NCBI GenBank assembly: GCA_948944455.1
Contig: CARBES010000004.1
Location: 1 to 46,662 of the forward strand
Source: an uncultured Candidatus Saccharibacteria bacterium
GTDB taxonomy: Bacteria > Patescibacteriota > Saccharimonadia > Saccharimonadales > Saccharimonadaceae
Direction: 5' to 3'
Length of the DNA stretch: 46,662 bases
In this document: piece after piece, positions 1 to 8,147 of the stretch
Numbering within the stretch: position 1 is the stretch's first letter
Layout of the letters: the number at the start of each line of letters is the position of its first letter
Translations under genes and position numbers: made by a program
Notes under the pieces: model-generated
The model's input: the letters and a program-made list of their open reading frames with translations, nothing else
What the model was told of the DNA's origin: nothing
Databases searched by the model: none

Positions 1-1
1 C

Positions 2-367
2 AAAGCATTGGCCGAACAGTTGGTCAACATGACCATCCTTGAGGTCAACGAACTCAAAAACGTTCTTAAAGATGAATACGGCATCGAGCCGGCTGCTGCC
101 GCAGTCGCCGTTGCTGCTGCTCCTGCTGAAGGTGGCGCTGCTGCCGATGAGGGCAAATCTGAATTCGACGTCGTCTTGAAAGATGCCGGCGCTCAGAAAA
201 TTGCAGTCATCAAGGCTGTAAAAGAAATCACCGGTCTTGGTCTTGGCGAAGCTAAGGCTATCGTCGATGGTGCTCCAGCAACCGTCAAAGAGAAGGTTGC
301 TAAGGCTGACGCCGAAACCATGAAGAAAACCTTGGAAGAAGCTGGCGCTACTGTCGAATTGGCATAA
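2..367 (+). CDS. rplL: 50S ribosomal protein L7/L12, 5'-truncated by the window edge
   Basis: Stalk protein of the large ribosomal subunit that recruits translational GTPases. The visible part contains the N-terminal dimerisation helix (AEQLVNMTILEVNELKNVL), an Ala/Gly-rich hinge, and the C-terminal domain with the factor-binding stretch KIAVIKAVKEITGLGLGEAK. A TTG at position 8 could act as a start, but the frame is open to the left edge (codons for K-A-L precede it) and the family normally begins a few residues earlier, so the true start lies just outside the window. A strong intrinsic terminator follows. Family identity is certain; only the 5' end is missing. Confidence 0.97.
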   Translation, partial: KALAEQLVNMTILEVNELKNVLKDEYGIEPAAAAVAVAAAPAEGGAAADEGKSEFDVVLKDAGAQKIAVIKAVKEITGLGLGEAKAIVDGAPATVKEKVAKADAETMKKTLEEAGATVELA

Positions 368-419
368 TTACCAACCGACATTTAGTATTTAGCTTATCCG
401 CTAGCAAGTTGCATTAGGG

Positions 420-453
420 AACTAGACCTCAGTGATGGGGTCTAGTTTTTTTA
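420..453 (+). terminator. Rho-independent terminator after rplL
   Basis: An 11-bp stem (AACTAGACCTC paired with GGGGTCTAGTT, with one G-U pair) and a 6-nt loop are followed by seven T residues. It lies about 50 bp after the rplL stop and should end the rplL transcript. Confidence 0.9.
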
Positions 454-507
454 TTTAAAATATAAAAATACACCCCCTCACCAATCCAGTAAGGGGGCAT
501 AAGGCAT

Positions 508-1200
508 TCAAAGGAGAGGGGCATGACGCTCAAAGTTCACCTCAAACCGCATATAGCGCTGTTTGTCGGCAGAAGCTCCGTTCAGCTCGTTCATCCACGC
601 GAAATATCCTTCCGAGATTTGCCGAACGTAAGAATACGGGTCGAAGCTCGGGTCGGCTCTCTGCGCGGCCGTCGTAGCCGCATACTCCGTCAGATAAACC
701 GACGCGCTCACCCTAATCTCGTAATGGTCTGCTGTCCCGTCCGGGTTCATAGTCGCTACCTTCAGTCGCACCGGCTCTATGCTTTTACCTGCATAGATAT
801 AGACCAATGCCGCTTCGTCCTGGCTATCGTCTATTTCCTTGATAAACTCGCAACCTTCACTCCAGCCAGGACCGAACTCACAACGCAGCTCATGTAATTC
901 CTTAAAAAGCCGCTTCAGCGCCAGATTTTCCACCTCCAGAACCACCCAGTCCGGTTTAAAATTGATCTGTTTTATCCCGAAACAGGATTTTTGCCCAGTT
1001 AAGAGCTTCTGGACTTCACGGTCTAGCCTTTCGCCAGGGTCTTTGATGTCCAACATGTTAATCTCGTACCGATCGGCCAGAATTTCCGTAGTTCTGCCAC
1101 CACCCACATCAACAGTGATGCCACCAATCAAATCGCTCGTCAACGAGAAAGCATCGTCAGCCAAAACGTTATAGATGCGCGTGCGCCGTTCCTTTACCAT
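508..1200 (-). CDS. Conserved hypothetical protein, function unknown
   Basis: I do not recognise this 231-residue protein. The ATG at 1200 is chosen over an in-frame upstream codon at 1251 because a GGAAGG Shine-Dalgarno lies at the right distance and the N-terminus MVKERRTRIYNVL looks natural. It is soluble, with no signal peptide or membrane segment, and has many acidic and aromatic residues. A DVGGGRTTEI stretch near residue 30 superficially resembles methyltransferase motif I, but it is too close to the N-terminus and no later motifs follow. The gene stands alone, with a perfect consensus promoter and a leader of about 58 nt, so it is probably well expressed. Confidence 0.75.
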   Translation of the reverse strand: MVKERRTRIYNVLADDAFSLTSDLIGGITVDVGGGRTTEILADRYEINMLDIKDPGERLDREVQKLLTGQKSCFGIKQINFKPDWVVLEVENLALKRLFKELHELRCEFGPGWSEGCEFIKEIDDSQDEAALVYIYAGKSIEPVRLKVATMNPDGTADHYEIRVSASVYLTEYAATTAAQRADPSFDPYSYVRQISEGYFAWMNELNGASADKQRYMRFEVNFERHAPLL

Positions 1201-1264
1201 CGTAACACCTTCCTTTATAGAATGTAAATTGCTTGCGACATGCCGCCACACTGGTTATCTTTTC

Positions 1265-1293
1265 ATTATAGCACACAGAGCAATTTTTGTCAA
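1265..1293 (-). promoter_or_regulatory. Consensus sigma70 promoter
   Basis: On the minus strand TTGACA (1288-1293) is followed by exactly 17 bp and TATAAT (1265-1270), a full match to the sigma70 consensus. It drives the unrecognised gene that starts at 1200. Confidence 0.9.
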
Positions 1294-1399
1294 TACTTTC
1301 CCACTAATTTTCTTGTAAATACCAGTTAACCAGCTATCTTAAAGAGTCGTGTTTTTCTTAAATTCCAATCAAAAGTTCATCTTTTTATAACGTTTATGT

Positions 1400-1470
1400 T
1401 ATAATAAAACGGTGCTAATTGGTTGGGGGACAATTCACGTACCTTGCAATCGAATAGTTTTATATATAAT
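1400..1470 (+). promoter_or_regulatory. Two -10 elements ahead of the secreted-protein gene
   Basis: An extended -10 (TGTTATAAT, ending 1405) and a second TATAAT (1465-1470, with TTGCAA 15 bp upstream) precede the gene at 1504. The proximal one would give a leader of about 27 nt containing the AGGAGG ribosome site. Confidence 0.55.
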
Positions 1471-1503
1471 AGACAATCTTCAAAAATCGAAGGAGGAAAA
1501 TCC

Positions 1504-2322
1504 ATGAAAACCCGCATTTTCCGTATCCCGACCGTCCTGTTCGCTATTACTCTCATCCTCGCCGCATTCGTCTTCCTGCCGCACACCGCTTATGCCGCCG
1601 ACTCAACGGTTGCTCCATCTAACGACCCTTACTCTGCCGCACCCGACACCTACGTTTACATCTCTTGCCCGATCGAAATCTACCGCGAAACCGCGGATGG
1701 CTACGTGTCGGCCGAGCAGCTAATCGACGACTTTGAGGATATTCCAGAACACTGGCTCTACGTCCTCACGCCGCTCGCCACCGCTGAGAAATATTACTGC
1801 ACCTTAGATCTCGGCTGCCGAATCGAAGCCGCACCACTCAAAAACGCAAAAGTTTCCGCTATTTATAGCAGCTACCTCCCCGACGGTGATCTCGGATTGC
1901 TACGAATCGAAGTTACTGAAGAAATCGCTCCCCATACCTTCCTCGTCTATTACGGCGAGATTAAATATATTTCCGACGGCACGCTTTGTTTAGCCCAAGA
2001 TGGCTATGGCGGGATCTATGACCACCACGTTTTCTATTTCGGACTCACCACCGCCGATCTCCCCGCCAACACGCAGCCGCTCAACGAACAGCGCGCCTAT
2101 CGACTTTCCGACCCCGCCGCTACTCTCGAAGTAACCGTGACCGGCGACGCAGAGCGTATCGGTAGCGTCTACGACGAAGATCTGCTTGAGTCAGACTATA
2201 TGTATCCTTTCCGCCGCTACGAAAAGACGACAGAGGCTACTACACTTGACTCAGTCAAGCCTACCATTATATCGACGCGCCTGGGTCCGCCCAACCCAGA
2301 AGCTTGTCGTTACTATATATAA
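1504..2322 (+). CDS. Secreted protein of unknown function
   Basis: A 272-residue exported protein. Residues 1-31 form a clear Sec signal peptide: MKTR, a hydrophobic core (VLFAITLILAAFVFLP), then AYA before ADSTV, an AxA signal peptidase I site. The mature part is rich in Tyr, Asp and Pro with three Cys pairs or singles (SCPIE, YYCTLDLGCR, EACRYYI), suggesting an extracytoplasmic beta-rich fold; no known domain is recognised. The ATG at 1504 is set by the strong AGGAGG seven nt upstream; an earlier in-frame start at 1423 would bury the signal peptide. The gene is monocistronic and followed by a hairpin. It may be a surface protein involved in host contact, but that is inference from location only. 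Confidence 0.8.
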   Translation: MKTRIFRIPTVLFAITLILAAFVFLPHTAYAADSTVAPSNDPYSAAPDTYVYISCPIEIYRETADGYVSAEQLIDDFEDIPEHWLYVLTPLATAEKYYCTLDLGCRIEAAPLKNAKVSAIYSSYLPDGDLGLLRIEVTEEIAPHTFLVYYGEIKYISDGTLCLAQDGYGGIYDHHVFYFGLTTADLPANTQPLNEQRAYRLSDPAATLEVTVTGDAERIGSVYDEDLLESDYMYPFRRYEKTTEATTLDSVKPTIISTRLGPPNPEACRYYI

Positions 2323-2363
2323 ACTATCCTTCCAGATTTCGACCCGAAATCTATGATACAAAA

Positions 2364-2396
2364 AACGCCCCCACTCGGCAAGAGTGGGGGCTTGCT
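2364..2396. terminator. Intrinsic terminator hairpin, stronger in the minus direction
   Basis: A perfect 10-bp GC-rich stem (GCCCCCACTC / GAGTGGGGGC) with a 5-nt loop lies about 45 bp after the secreted-protein gene. The downstream flank is only moderately T-rich, whereas the upstream flank is six A residues, giving a better U-tract on the opposite strand. Confidence 0.75.
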
Positions 2397-2561
2397 TCAT
2401 ACTTATATCTGTTAAGCCTCTAGCAATATCGAAGCACTGTCTCGTGGGCTCCAACCATAAGCCTATTCAATCTTTTTCCGCAAGATGATTCTTCATGTAT
2501 TTTTTACAACATTTTCACCTCGACCGCCGTTTTTTCGGTGGAAAACTATCGGAATAGTAGG
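2397..2561. other. Intergenic region without a recognised gene
   Basis: This stretch between the hairpin and the next promoter holds no convincing ORF. It contains a TGTATTTTTTACA half-palindrome (about 2496-2508) related to the GTTGT...ACAAC palindromes elsewhere in the window. No tRNA or known small RNA was recognised. Confidence 0.4.
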
Positions 2562-2590
2562 TTGACTTTCGTCTGGCTATGCGTTATCAT
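2562..2590 (+). promoter_or_regulatory. Sigma70 promoter of the replication block
   Basis: TTGACT (2562-2567), a 17-bp spacer and TATCAT (2585-2590). The predicted start site is near 2597, giving a leader of about 36 nt to the ATG at 2633. The same pair of hexamers is used by the GntR operon at 31690. Confidence 0.8.
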
Positions 2591-2632
2591 GGTGTCAGTA
2601 TTAAAGTTAATTTACGGACAGGATGCGAGGTG

Positions 2633-3151
2633 ATGTCTGAATTACCAGAAAAACAAATCAAGCGACTGCGTGGTCTCATTCAAGAGGCCGAGACGAACCT
2701 AGCCGCCGCAAAGGAACTTTTGATTTCCGTATTAGGTGATGGTGAAGCAATCACCGCTCCGCGCGAGACTGTCGTTTCTAGCCCTGAAGGCAAAGTCATC
2801 GAAGGCGTCTTTGATGGTCAGATTATGATTGGCCCGGACGGCAAGAATTATCCAGTTCCCGCGAACTACGCTTCAAAATCCAAACTCATCGAAGGCGACA
2901 TCTTAAAGCTCACAATTACTCCAGAGGGTCGTTTCCTCTACAAGCAAATCGGCCCAGTCGAGCGCCGTGCCGTGATTGGTACGCTCGTACATCATGATGA
3001 TAAGTATTACATCGAGGTTAATGGTCGCGAGTATGAAGTTCTCTATGCTTCAGTGACCTATTTCCATCTACGCGAAGGCAGTCAAGTTTCTGCCATTGTT
3101 CCAGCCAACAACGAACAAGCCGCTTGGGCTGCCGTCGAGGCTGCTCTCTAG
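2633..3151 (+). CDS. Conserved hypothetical protein upstream of dnaX
   Basis: A 172-residue soluble protein whose function I cannot name. Residues 1-40 are charged and helical (ELPEKQIKRLRGLIQEAETNLAAAKELL). After a linker, two beta-rich modules follow (about 60-115 and 115-160), with VFDGQIMIGPDGKNYPVP and GTLVHHDDKYYIEVNGREYEV; these resemble small OB- or barrel-type folds, possibly nucleic-acid binding. The ATG at 2633 is preferred over 2579 because 2579 overlaps the -10 box and a GAGG lies before 2633. The stop is two bases before dnaX, so they are almost certainly co-transcribed and a role near replication or translation is plausible but unproven. Confidence 0.75.
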   Translation: MSELPEKQIKRLRGLIQEAETNLAAAKELLISVLGDGEAITAPRETVVSSPEGKVIEGVFDGQIMIGPDGKNYPVPANYASKSKLIEGDILKLTITPEGRFLYKQIGPVERRAVIGTLVHHDDKYYIEVNGREYEVLYASVTYFHLREGSQVSAIVPANNEQAAWAAVEAAL

Positions 3152-3153
3152 CA

Positions 3154-4638
3154 ATGACAAAACGAGCTAGTTCAGGGGGGACCCCAGCCGTCGCCCCGCA
3201 CCGGGCGCTTTATCGCAAGTATCGCCCTACTTCACTTGATAGCGTTGTTGGTCAGGAACAAGTTACAACTCCGCTTCAAAATGCTCTCACGTCCGGCAAA
3301 CTCTCGCATGCTTATCTTTTCATCGGTCCACGCGGTACCGGTAAAACTTCTGTTGCACGCATCTTTGCTCACGCCGTTAATAATTTCGACTATCAGGTCG
3401 AGGATAGCTATCTTGACATTATCGAAATCGATGCTGCTTCGAACACCGGCGTTGATAATATTCGTGAGCTCCGCGAAAAAGCCGTTATCGCCCCTACCAA
3501 AGGGAAATACAAAATCTACATTATCGACGAAGTCCATATGCTTACCAAGAGCGCCTCAAACGCCTTGCTCAAGACCCTCGAGGAACCGCCTGAGCACGTC
3601 ATTTTCATCATGGCCACCACCGACGCTTACAAGGTCCCTATCACGATATCTTCGCGCACCCAAGTACATACCTTCAAGCTTGCCGACCCAGACATAATGC
3701 AAAAACATCTGCGCACCATTGCCGACGCCGAACATTTAGCAATCACTGATGACGCTCTCGCTATAATCGTGCGGCGCGGCGGTGGGTCTTTCCGCGATTC
3801 GCTCAGCCTGCTCGACCAGATCTCGAGCCTTTCCGATGATAAAATCACTGCCGAAATCATTAATTCCGCTCTCGGTCTACCCCAGGCACAAGCGCTCGAT
3901 ACTCTACTCGAGGCCTATGCTACTAGCGACAATGCAACGATTGAGACTACCCTGAAAGATCTCTTAAATACTGGCTTGAAGCCCGAGACTATTGCTTCTG
4001 AGCTAATTTCTAGTATTATCGCCAACCCACGCCCAGAGCTACTGCCACTATTAGCTAAATTACCAGAAATCCAACCACCATTTCCGGAGGTAAAACTATT
4101 ACTTAGCTTCCTCATGAACCAAACCGCCACGCCTAAAAGCGATCTCAGAACCGCCACAAGACCTTCTGAAGCCCCTAGAGAACATCCTATCCTCGGACCG
4201 CCACAACACCAAGCTCCCACCAAAACCGTCCCAAAAACGCCTCCTACGAGCTCATCAGAAGCCTTAGAAGCCACACCAAAAGCAGCACCGCAATCTAACG
4301 GCCCTGCTCAACCTTTCGCTTGGGAAGGCTTTCTCGAGCAAGTTCATGCCAAAAATGACGCGATCTACGTCCAGCTCCAAAAAGTCGATTATGAATTTGA
4401 CGGCCAGACCCTGCATCTTTATCCACAGCAGAAATTCACCAAAACCATTCTTGAAAAACCCAATAATCTCAAAATTTTGCTTGATTGTACAAACGGAACC
4501 AATGTTTCAGTACACAACCTAGGTGAGAAACAGTCCCCCAAAGACGAAACACTTTCGCAAATCTCTGCTATAATGGGAGATGTACGTGAAGTAAAAGGAG
4601 ATATGCCGTTCTGGGGTAGGCAACGCACTTCTCCGTAG
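3154..4638 (+). CDS. dnaX: DNA polymerase III subunit gamma/tau
   Basis: Clamp-loader ATPase of the replicative polymerase. It has ALYRKYRPTSLDSVVGQE at the N-terminus, Walker A GPRGTGKTS (about 59-67), Walker B IIDEVHML (about 123-130), the LLKTLEEPPEHV helix, sensor I ATTDAYKVP and the SSR arginine finger. The start at 3154 sits 2 bp after the preceding stop; an upstream in-frame ATG at 3124 would overlap that gene. Unusually, the four-cysteine zinc module normally found between Walker A and the DLIEIDAAS block is absent: the segment reads FAHAVNNFDYQVEDSYLD and has no Cys. Residues about 330-400 form a Pro/Thr/Ala-rich linker, followed by a short tau-like domain. 495 residues. Confidence 0.95.
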   Translation: MTKRASSGGTPAVAPHRALYRKYRPTSLDSVVGQEQVTTPLQNALTSGKLSHAYLFIGPRGTGKTSVARIFAHAVNNFDYQVEDSYLDIIEIDAASNTGVDNIRELREKAVIAPTKGKYKIYIIDEVHMLTKSASNALLKTLEEPPEHVIFIMATTDAYKVPITISSRTQVHTFKLADPDIMQKHLRTIADAEHLAITDDALAIIVRRGGGSFRDSLSLLDQISSLSDDKITAEIINSALGLPQAQALDTLLEAYATSDNATIETTLKDLLNTGLKPETIASELISSIIANPRPELLPLLAKLPEIQPPFPEVKLLLSFLMNQTATPKSDLRTATRPSEAPREHPILGPPQHQAPTKTVPKTPPTSSSEALEATPKAAPQSNGPAQPFAWEGFLEQVHAKNDAIYVQLQKVDYEFDGQTLHLYPQQKFTKTILEKPNNLKILLDCTNGTNVSVHNLGEKQSPKDETLSQISAIMGDVREVKGDMPFWGRQRTSP

Positions 4639-4647
4639 GAGGTAATT

Positions 4648-6018
4648 ATGGAGGAATCGCTTCAGCCGACAAATCGTGAAGGTCGTGTGCCACCCCAAGA
4701 CCTTGAAGCCGAGAAATCGTTGCTTGGGGCTATTCTGCTCTCCGACCAATCCTTTCCAGACCTGTTAAGCACTGTACGTGCCGAGGACTTCTACGATCCA
4801 CGTCATGTGACAATTTTCCAAGGCATGACCGATCTCTACGAGAAGCATCGTCCGATCGACCTCATGACCTTAACTTCCGAGCTCAAAACGAAGGGCAATC
4901 TTAAATCAATCGGCGGTTCACCTTACCTAACTGAACTAACGAACTTTGTACCGACCGCTTCGCACGCCGACGCCTACGCCGACCTCGTCGCCCAGGCTTC
5001 GATTCGCCGTCGCCTAATTAAAGTCGGTACTGACATTGCCACTGCTGTCTATGACAACCATGGCAAAATCGAGGAACTAGTTGGCGAGGCCGAACAAAAG
5101 CTTTTTGCTGTCTCGAACCAAACCGTAAAGACCGATTATAGCGTGCTCGGCGACCTTTTAATCGACGCTTATGATCGCATTGAGGAGCTACATAAGAATA
5201 AAGGGGCCTTGCGTGGTCTTAAGACTGGCTTCCGCGACCTTGATAATAAGACCGCCGGCTTTCAAAAAGGCGATCTTGTAATTATCGGCGCTCGTCCAGC
5301 CATGGGTAAAACTACTTTCGCTCAAAACCTCGCTTACAACATTGCTACTCGTAACGGCGATAATAAAGGTGTTCTTTTCTTTTCGATGGAGATGGCCAAA
5401 AGCGAGCTAGTCGACCGTATGATTTCCGATATCGCCGGCGTCGACGCTTGGAAGCTGCGCACAGGCAACGTTTCTGACGAAGATTTCGCCAAAATTGGCG
5501 ACGCGCTCGGCGATATGAGTGAAGTTCCACTCTATCTTGATGATACCAGCTCAATGACCATCTACGACCTTTCCAACAAAGCCCGCCGCGCCGCACACGA
5601 CCACGGTATTTCTATCATCATCGTAGACTACCTCCAGCTCATCCAGGGCTCGGATCGCTACAAGGGGAACCGTGTACAGGAGGTGACAGAAATCTCCCGT
5701 GGTCTCAAAACTCTAGCTAGGGAACTAGAAATCCCCGTGATCGCTCTCGCCCAGCTCTCTCGTGGCGTCACCGGTCGTGACGATCCTCGTCCAGTTCTTT
5801 CCGATCTTCGCGAATCCGGTTCAATCGAGCAGGACGCCGACCTTGTCATGTTCTTGCACCGTCCAGATTATTATCGTCAAAACCAAGATGATTTCGTCCC
5901 AACCAACATCACCGAACTTATCCTCGCTAAGCACCGTCACGGGCCAGTTGGCAAAATCGAACTTTACTTCCATCCAGAACTTCTCCGTTTCATGACGCTC
6001 GACAAAGAGCATGAATAG
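4648..6018 (+). CDS. dnaB: Replicative DNA helicase DnaB
   Basis: Hexameric 5'-3' helicase that unwinds the fork. The N-terminal primase-interacting domain begins with VPPQDLEAEKSLLGAIL (about 12-28). The RecA-like domain has Walker A GARPAMGKTTF (about 213-223), the FSMEM motif, Walker B IIIVDYLQLI (about 322-331) and a C-terminal LAKHRHGPVG segment. The length of 456 residues is typical and no intein is present. An AGGAGG seven bases before the ATG fixes the start. It lies nine bases after dnaX, so polymerase clamp loader and helicase are produced together. Confidence 0.97.
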   Translation: MEESLQPTNREGRVPPQDLEAEKSLLGAILLSDQSFPDLLSTVRAEDFYDPRHVTIFQGMTDLYEKHRPIDLMTLTSELKTKGNLKSIGGSPYLTELTNFVPTASHADAYADLVAQASIRRRLIKVGTDIATAVYDNHGKIEELVGEAEQKLFAVSNQTVKTDYSVLGDLLIDAYDRIEELHKNKGALRGLKTGFRDLDNKTAGFQKGDLVIIGARPAMGKTTFAQNLAYNIATRNGDNKGVLFFSMEMAKSELVDRMISDIAGVDAWKLRTGNVSDEDFAKIGDALGDMSEVPLYLDDTSSMTIYDLSNKARRAAHDHGISIIIVDYLQLIQGSDRYKGNRVQEVTEISRGLKTLARELEIPVIALAQLSRGVTGRDDPRPVLSDLRESGSIEQDADLVMFLHRPDYYRQNQDDFVPTNITELILAKHRHGPVGKIELYFHPELLRFMTLDKEHE

Positions 6019-6043
6019 CGCTAAGTCTAACCGCATATCTATT

Positions 6044-6087
6044 TTCTTCATCCTCCCTTGATTACTCTATAGCTAGACAACGGAGGG
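6044..6087 (+). repeat. Left arm of a 44-bp inverted repeat flanking FISUMP cassettes
   Basis: This 44-bp arm matches the reverse complement of 6517-6560 at 42 of 44 positions. It spans the last codons of cassette A (LRCLAIE, minus strand), its stop and about 18 bp beyond. A third, more diverged copy lies at 27054-27097. Confidence 0.9.
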
Positions 6088-6283
6088 AGAAGCTAGCTGC
6101 GCGAATCCAGGTCTGTGTGCCATAACCAGCGTTTGGAATTATATATTGATAATAAGCATTGCGTTCGTTTGAGTATGCGAGTGCTGACCAGTAGTTGGCT
6201 AAGTACCCCATCCAGCCACCATTATTGGTATGGCCATTCCAAACCAGCAAAAACCCGCTGCGGACGAAACCCGCTCCCAGTTT
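6062..6283 (-). pseudogene. FISUMP/C-type-lectin-like C-terminal cassette A
   Basis: An open but start-less minus-strand segment bounded upstream by an in-frame TGA at 6284-6286. It encodes a protein tail beginning with GFVRSG, then NGGWMGYLANYWSALAYSN, NAYYQYI and ending SFSLRCLAIE. The spacing of YWS, AY and the final (S/F)RC matches the C-terminus of the FISUMP/DUF1566 family of surface proteins with a C-type-lectin-like fold. The N-terminal two thirds of such a protein are missing and there is no good ribosome site, so this is a silent fragment rather than a gene. It is head-to-head with cassette B. Confidence 0.7.
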
Positions 6284-6332
6284 TCAAAAAAATGGGAGCA
6301 CAAAATTTGTACTTTTCTTCGTCCGCAGCGGG
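6254..6332. repeat. Inner inverted repeat at the 5' boundary of cassettes A and B
   Basis: CCCGCTGCGGACGAA at 6254-6268 is the exact reverse complement of 6318-6332; both encode FVRSG in their own cassette. Between them a 7-bp hairpin (GCTCCCA 6273-6279, TGGGAGC 6293-6299) marks the centre of the element. Confidence 0.85.
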
Positions 6333-6542
6333 CACACTAGCATGTATGACGGTGTCTTATTTGATATCTATTATGGCGGCTCCACGATATACATTGGTAA
6401 AGCGGGCTATCTTTGGAGTTCTCAGGCTAATATTAATCTCACGAAAGCTTATTCTTTTGATATAGAGCCAACCATCGTAAATAATAATTTGTCTACTGGG
6501 CGATACTGGGGGCACCCCCTCCGTTGTCTAGCCATAGAGTAA
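6297..6542 (+). pseudogene. FISUMP/C-type-lectin-like C-terminal cassette B
   Basis: A plus-strand fragment in the same family as cassette A. The recognisable part runs from FFVRSG through GGSTIYIGKAGYLWSSQ and NLTKAYSFDI to HPLRCLAIE and a TAA stop. Its first and last codons are nearly identical in DNA to those of cassette A, while the middle is very different, which is the pattern of cassettes with constant ends and a variable body. The frame is open upstream to an ATG at 6195, but that part reads through cassette A antisense and is not expected to be coding. No complete FISUMP gene is present in the window. Confidence 0.7.
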
Positions 6543-6560
6543 TCAAGGGGGGATGAAGAA
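6517..6560 (-). repeat. Right arm of the 44-bp inverted repeat
   Basis: Reverse-complement partner of 6044-6087 with two mismatches. It contains the LRCLAIE codons and stop of cassette B plus a conserved 18-bp 3' flank ending in GGATGAAGAA. Confidence 0.9.
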
Positions 6561-6642
6561 TATAATAACGAGAACAACATGTCATAAATAAAAGAAAGAA
6601 TCTTGGCTTAGACATGATTATAACGATTCTTTTCCTTATTTA

Positions 6643-6651
6643 TGCTATAAT
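6643..6651 (+). promoter_or_regulatory. Extended -10 promoter, leaderless
   Basis: TGCTATAAT ends 6 nt before the GTG start at 6658, so transcription should begin at or next to the start codon. Confidence 0.75.
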
Positions 6652-6657
6652 GATTAT

Positions 6658-8145
6658 GTGAAGAAAATCGTCATTTCTAAACTTTTTCTCTATCGTCACC
6701 GTTTTCAAATTGGATTTTTTTTGTTGGCCATAGCTTATTGTGGTCTACTATTCGGTCTACCACTCTTAGCTCCTAACGGTCTTTCTGAGGCTGAGATGGA
6801 ATCCGCTGCTCATTCTTACGCACTCCAGCCAGATTCAGTATTCAAAGGCGACCTAGTGAACCTACCCTACCGTGCGCTCCAAAAACTCTCGATTTCACTT
6901 TTTGGACTCAGTATCTACTCCGTAAAACTACCTAGCATCATCATCGGCCTCTTCCTAGGCTTACTGCTGATTTTATTGCTTAACCGTTGGTTTAAAAATA
7001 GCGTTGCTTTACTAGCCTCAATCCTTGCCGTACTTTCCGCCTCTTTTCTTTATCTTGCTGGTTCTGGCACCCCCCTAATCATGCTCGTATTCTGGCCGAC
7101 TCTTTTACTCTGGCTCGGTTCAAAAATCCAAGGCGTTACCAAGCCCAAACCAATGTATTGTTTTATTTTCGCTTTCGCCTTACTGGCTTCAATTTTTACG
7201 CCACATCTCCTCTACTTAGCAGCCTTTATCGTAATTTTTGCTCTCGCACACCCACACCTACGTTTTACTATAAAAACTCTACCGACTTTTCCGCTTATCT
7301 TGACTATGTTTATTATCCTAGTTGGTCTAGCCGCGCTCGTCGTTGCAGCCTTCGTTAACCCTGTCATCGTTCCACAGCTTCTACTTGCTCCGGGTTTGAC
7401 TTTTGGCCAATTCATCGAAAATATCAAGACCGCTTTCATCCCGCTCTTTTCTTGGAACACTACCCTAGAAAGCTCATTTTTATCGCCTTTCGTCGGTCTC
7501 GGTTCAATCGCACTCGCAGTAATTGGTCTTCTTTCCACAACCAAAGGCTTTTTTGCCTCACGTAACTCTATTGCCACTTGGCTTATAATTTTTACAATCT
7601 TTCTTGCCGGGCTTAATCCCGAATCAGCTATCCTTATACTTCTACCATTAGCCATTCTTATTGCTCATGGTCTTCGTTATATCCTTGACAAATGGTACAA
7701 TCTATTTCCGAGTAATCCTTACGCTCGTATCGCCGCCTTCTTCCCGATTGGACTGTTTATGGGAATCATGATTCTTGGTGGCATCACGCATTTTCTTTTT
7801 GGATATCGTTATATTCCTATGGTTGCCAACGAATTCAATGATGACTTAAATTTAATTTACGACAATATCCCATCAGACACGACCTTGTATGTAATCAATA
7901 ATGACGTCGCTTATAACTTCTATAAAATCCTCGAACAGGACGGACAAGGCTATAAAATCGAAAACACACTGCCCGAAGCCACTAGCTTACCGTCAAAATA
8001 TGCTACACTCGAACATCAAGAGATCCCCGGCGCACTTAATACTATAATAACCTCGCCAAAATATGAAAATTCTGATAGACTATACATATATACTAAAAAC
8101 CAAGTTGCTGAATCCGTAGAGGAGTCAGAAGAATCAAAGGAGTAA
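6658..8145 (+). CDS. Polytopic membrane protein, GT39/ArnT-like glycosyltransferase family
   Basis: A 495-residue integral membrane protein with about ten hydrophobic helices covering residues 15-390 and a soluble C-terminal region of about 100 residues. The arrangement resembles the dolichyl-phosphate-mannose / ArnT-type GT-C glycosyltransferases: after the first helix comes an external loop with GLSEAEMES, which occupies the place of the acidic catalytic motif, followed by LPYRALQKLS and a second helix at SVKLPSIIIGL. The substrate would be a polyprenyl-linked sugar transferred outside the membrane. No ribosome site is present; a -10 box lies 6 nt upstream of the GTG. It probably heads the ybaB-hpf operon. 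Family membership is inferred from layout rather than a decisive motif. Confidence 0.65.
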   Translation: MKKIVISKLFLYRHRFQIGFFLLAIAYCGLLFGLPLLAPNGLSEAEMESAAHSYALQPDSVFKGDLVNLPYRALQKLSISLFGLSIYSVKLPSIIIGLFLGLLLILLLNRWFKNSVALLASILAVLSASFLYLAGSGTPLIMLVFWPTLLLWLGSKIQGVTKPKPMYCFIFAFALLASIFTPHLLYLAAFIVIFALAHPHLRFTIKTLPTFPLILTMFIILVGLAALVVAAFVNPVIVPQLLLAPGLTFGQFIENIKTAFIPLFSWNTTLESSFLSPFVGLGSIALAVIGLLSTTKGFFASRNSIATWLIIFTIFLAGLNPESAILILLPLAILIAHGLRYILDKWYNLFPSNPYARIAAFFPIGLFMGIMILGGITHFLFGYRYIPMVANEFNDDLNLIYDNIPSDTTLYVINNDVAYNFYKILEQDGQGYKIENTLPEATSLPSKYATLEHQEIPGALNTIITSPKYENSDRLYIYTKNQVAESVEESEESKE

Positions 8146-8147
8146 AT

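Noticed and set aside
1100..1140. SAM-methyltransferase motif in the 508-1200 protein
   Set aside because: DVGGGRTTEI is isolated and N-terminal; no further motifs or expected length support it.
6115..6542. Two long plus-strand frames (from 6115 and 6195) as full genes
   Set aside because: Their first parts read antisense through cassette A and have no family resemblance or ribosome site; only the part from about 6297 onward is related to a known domain.
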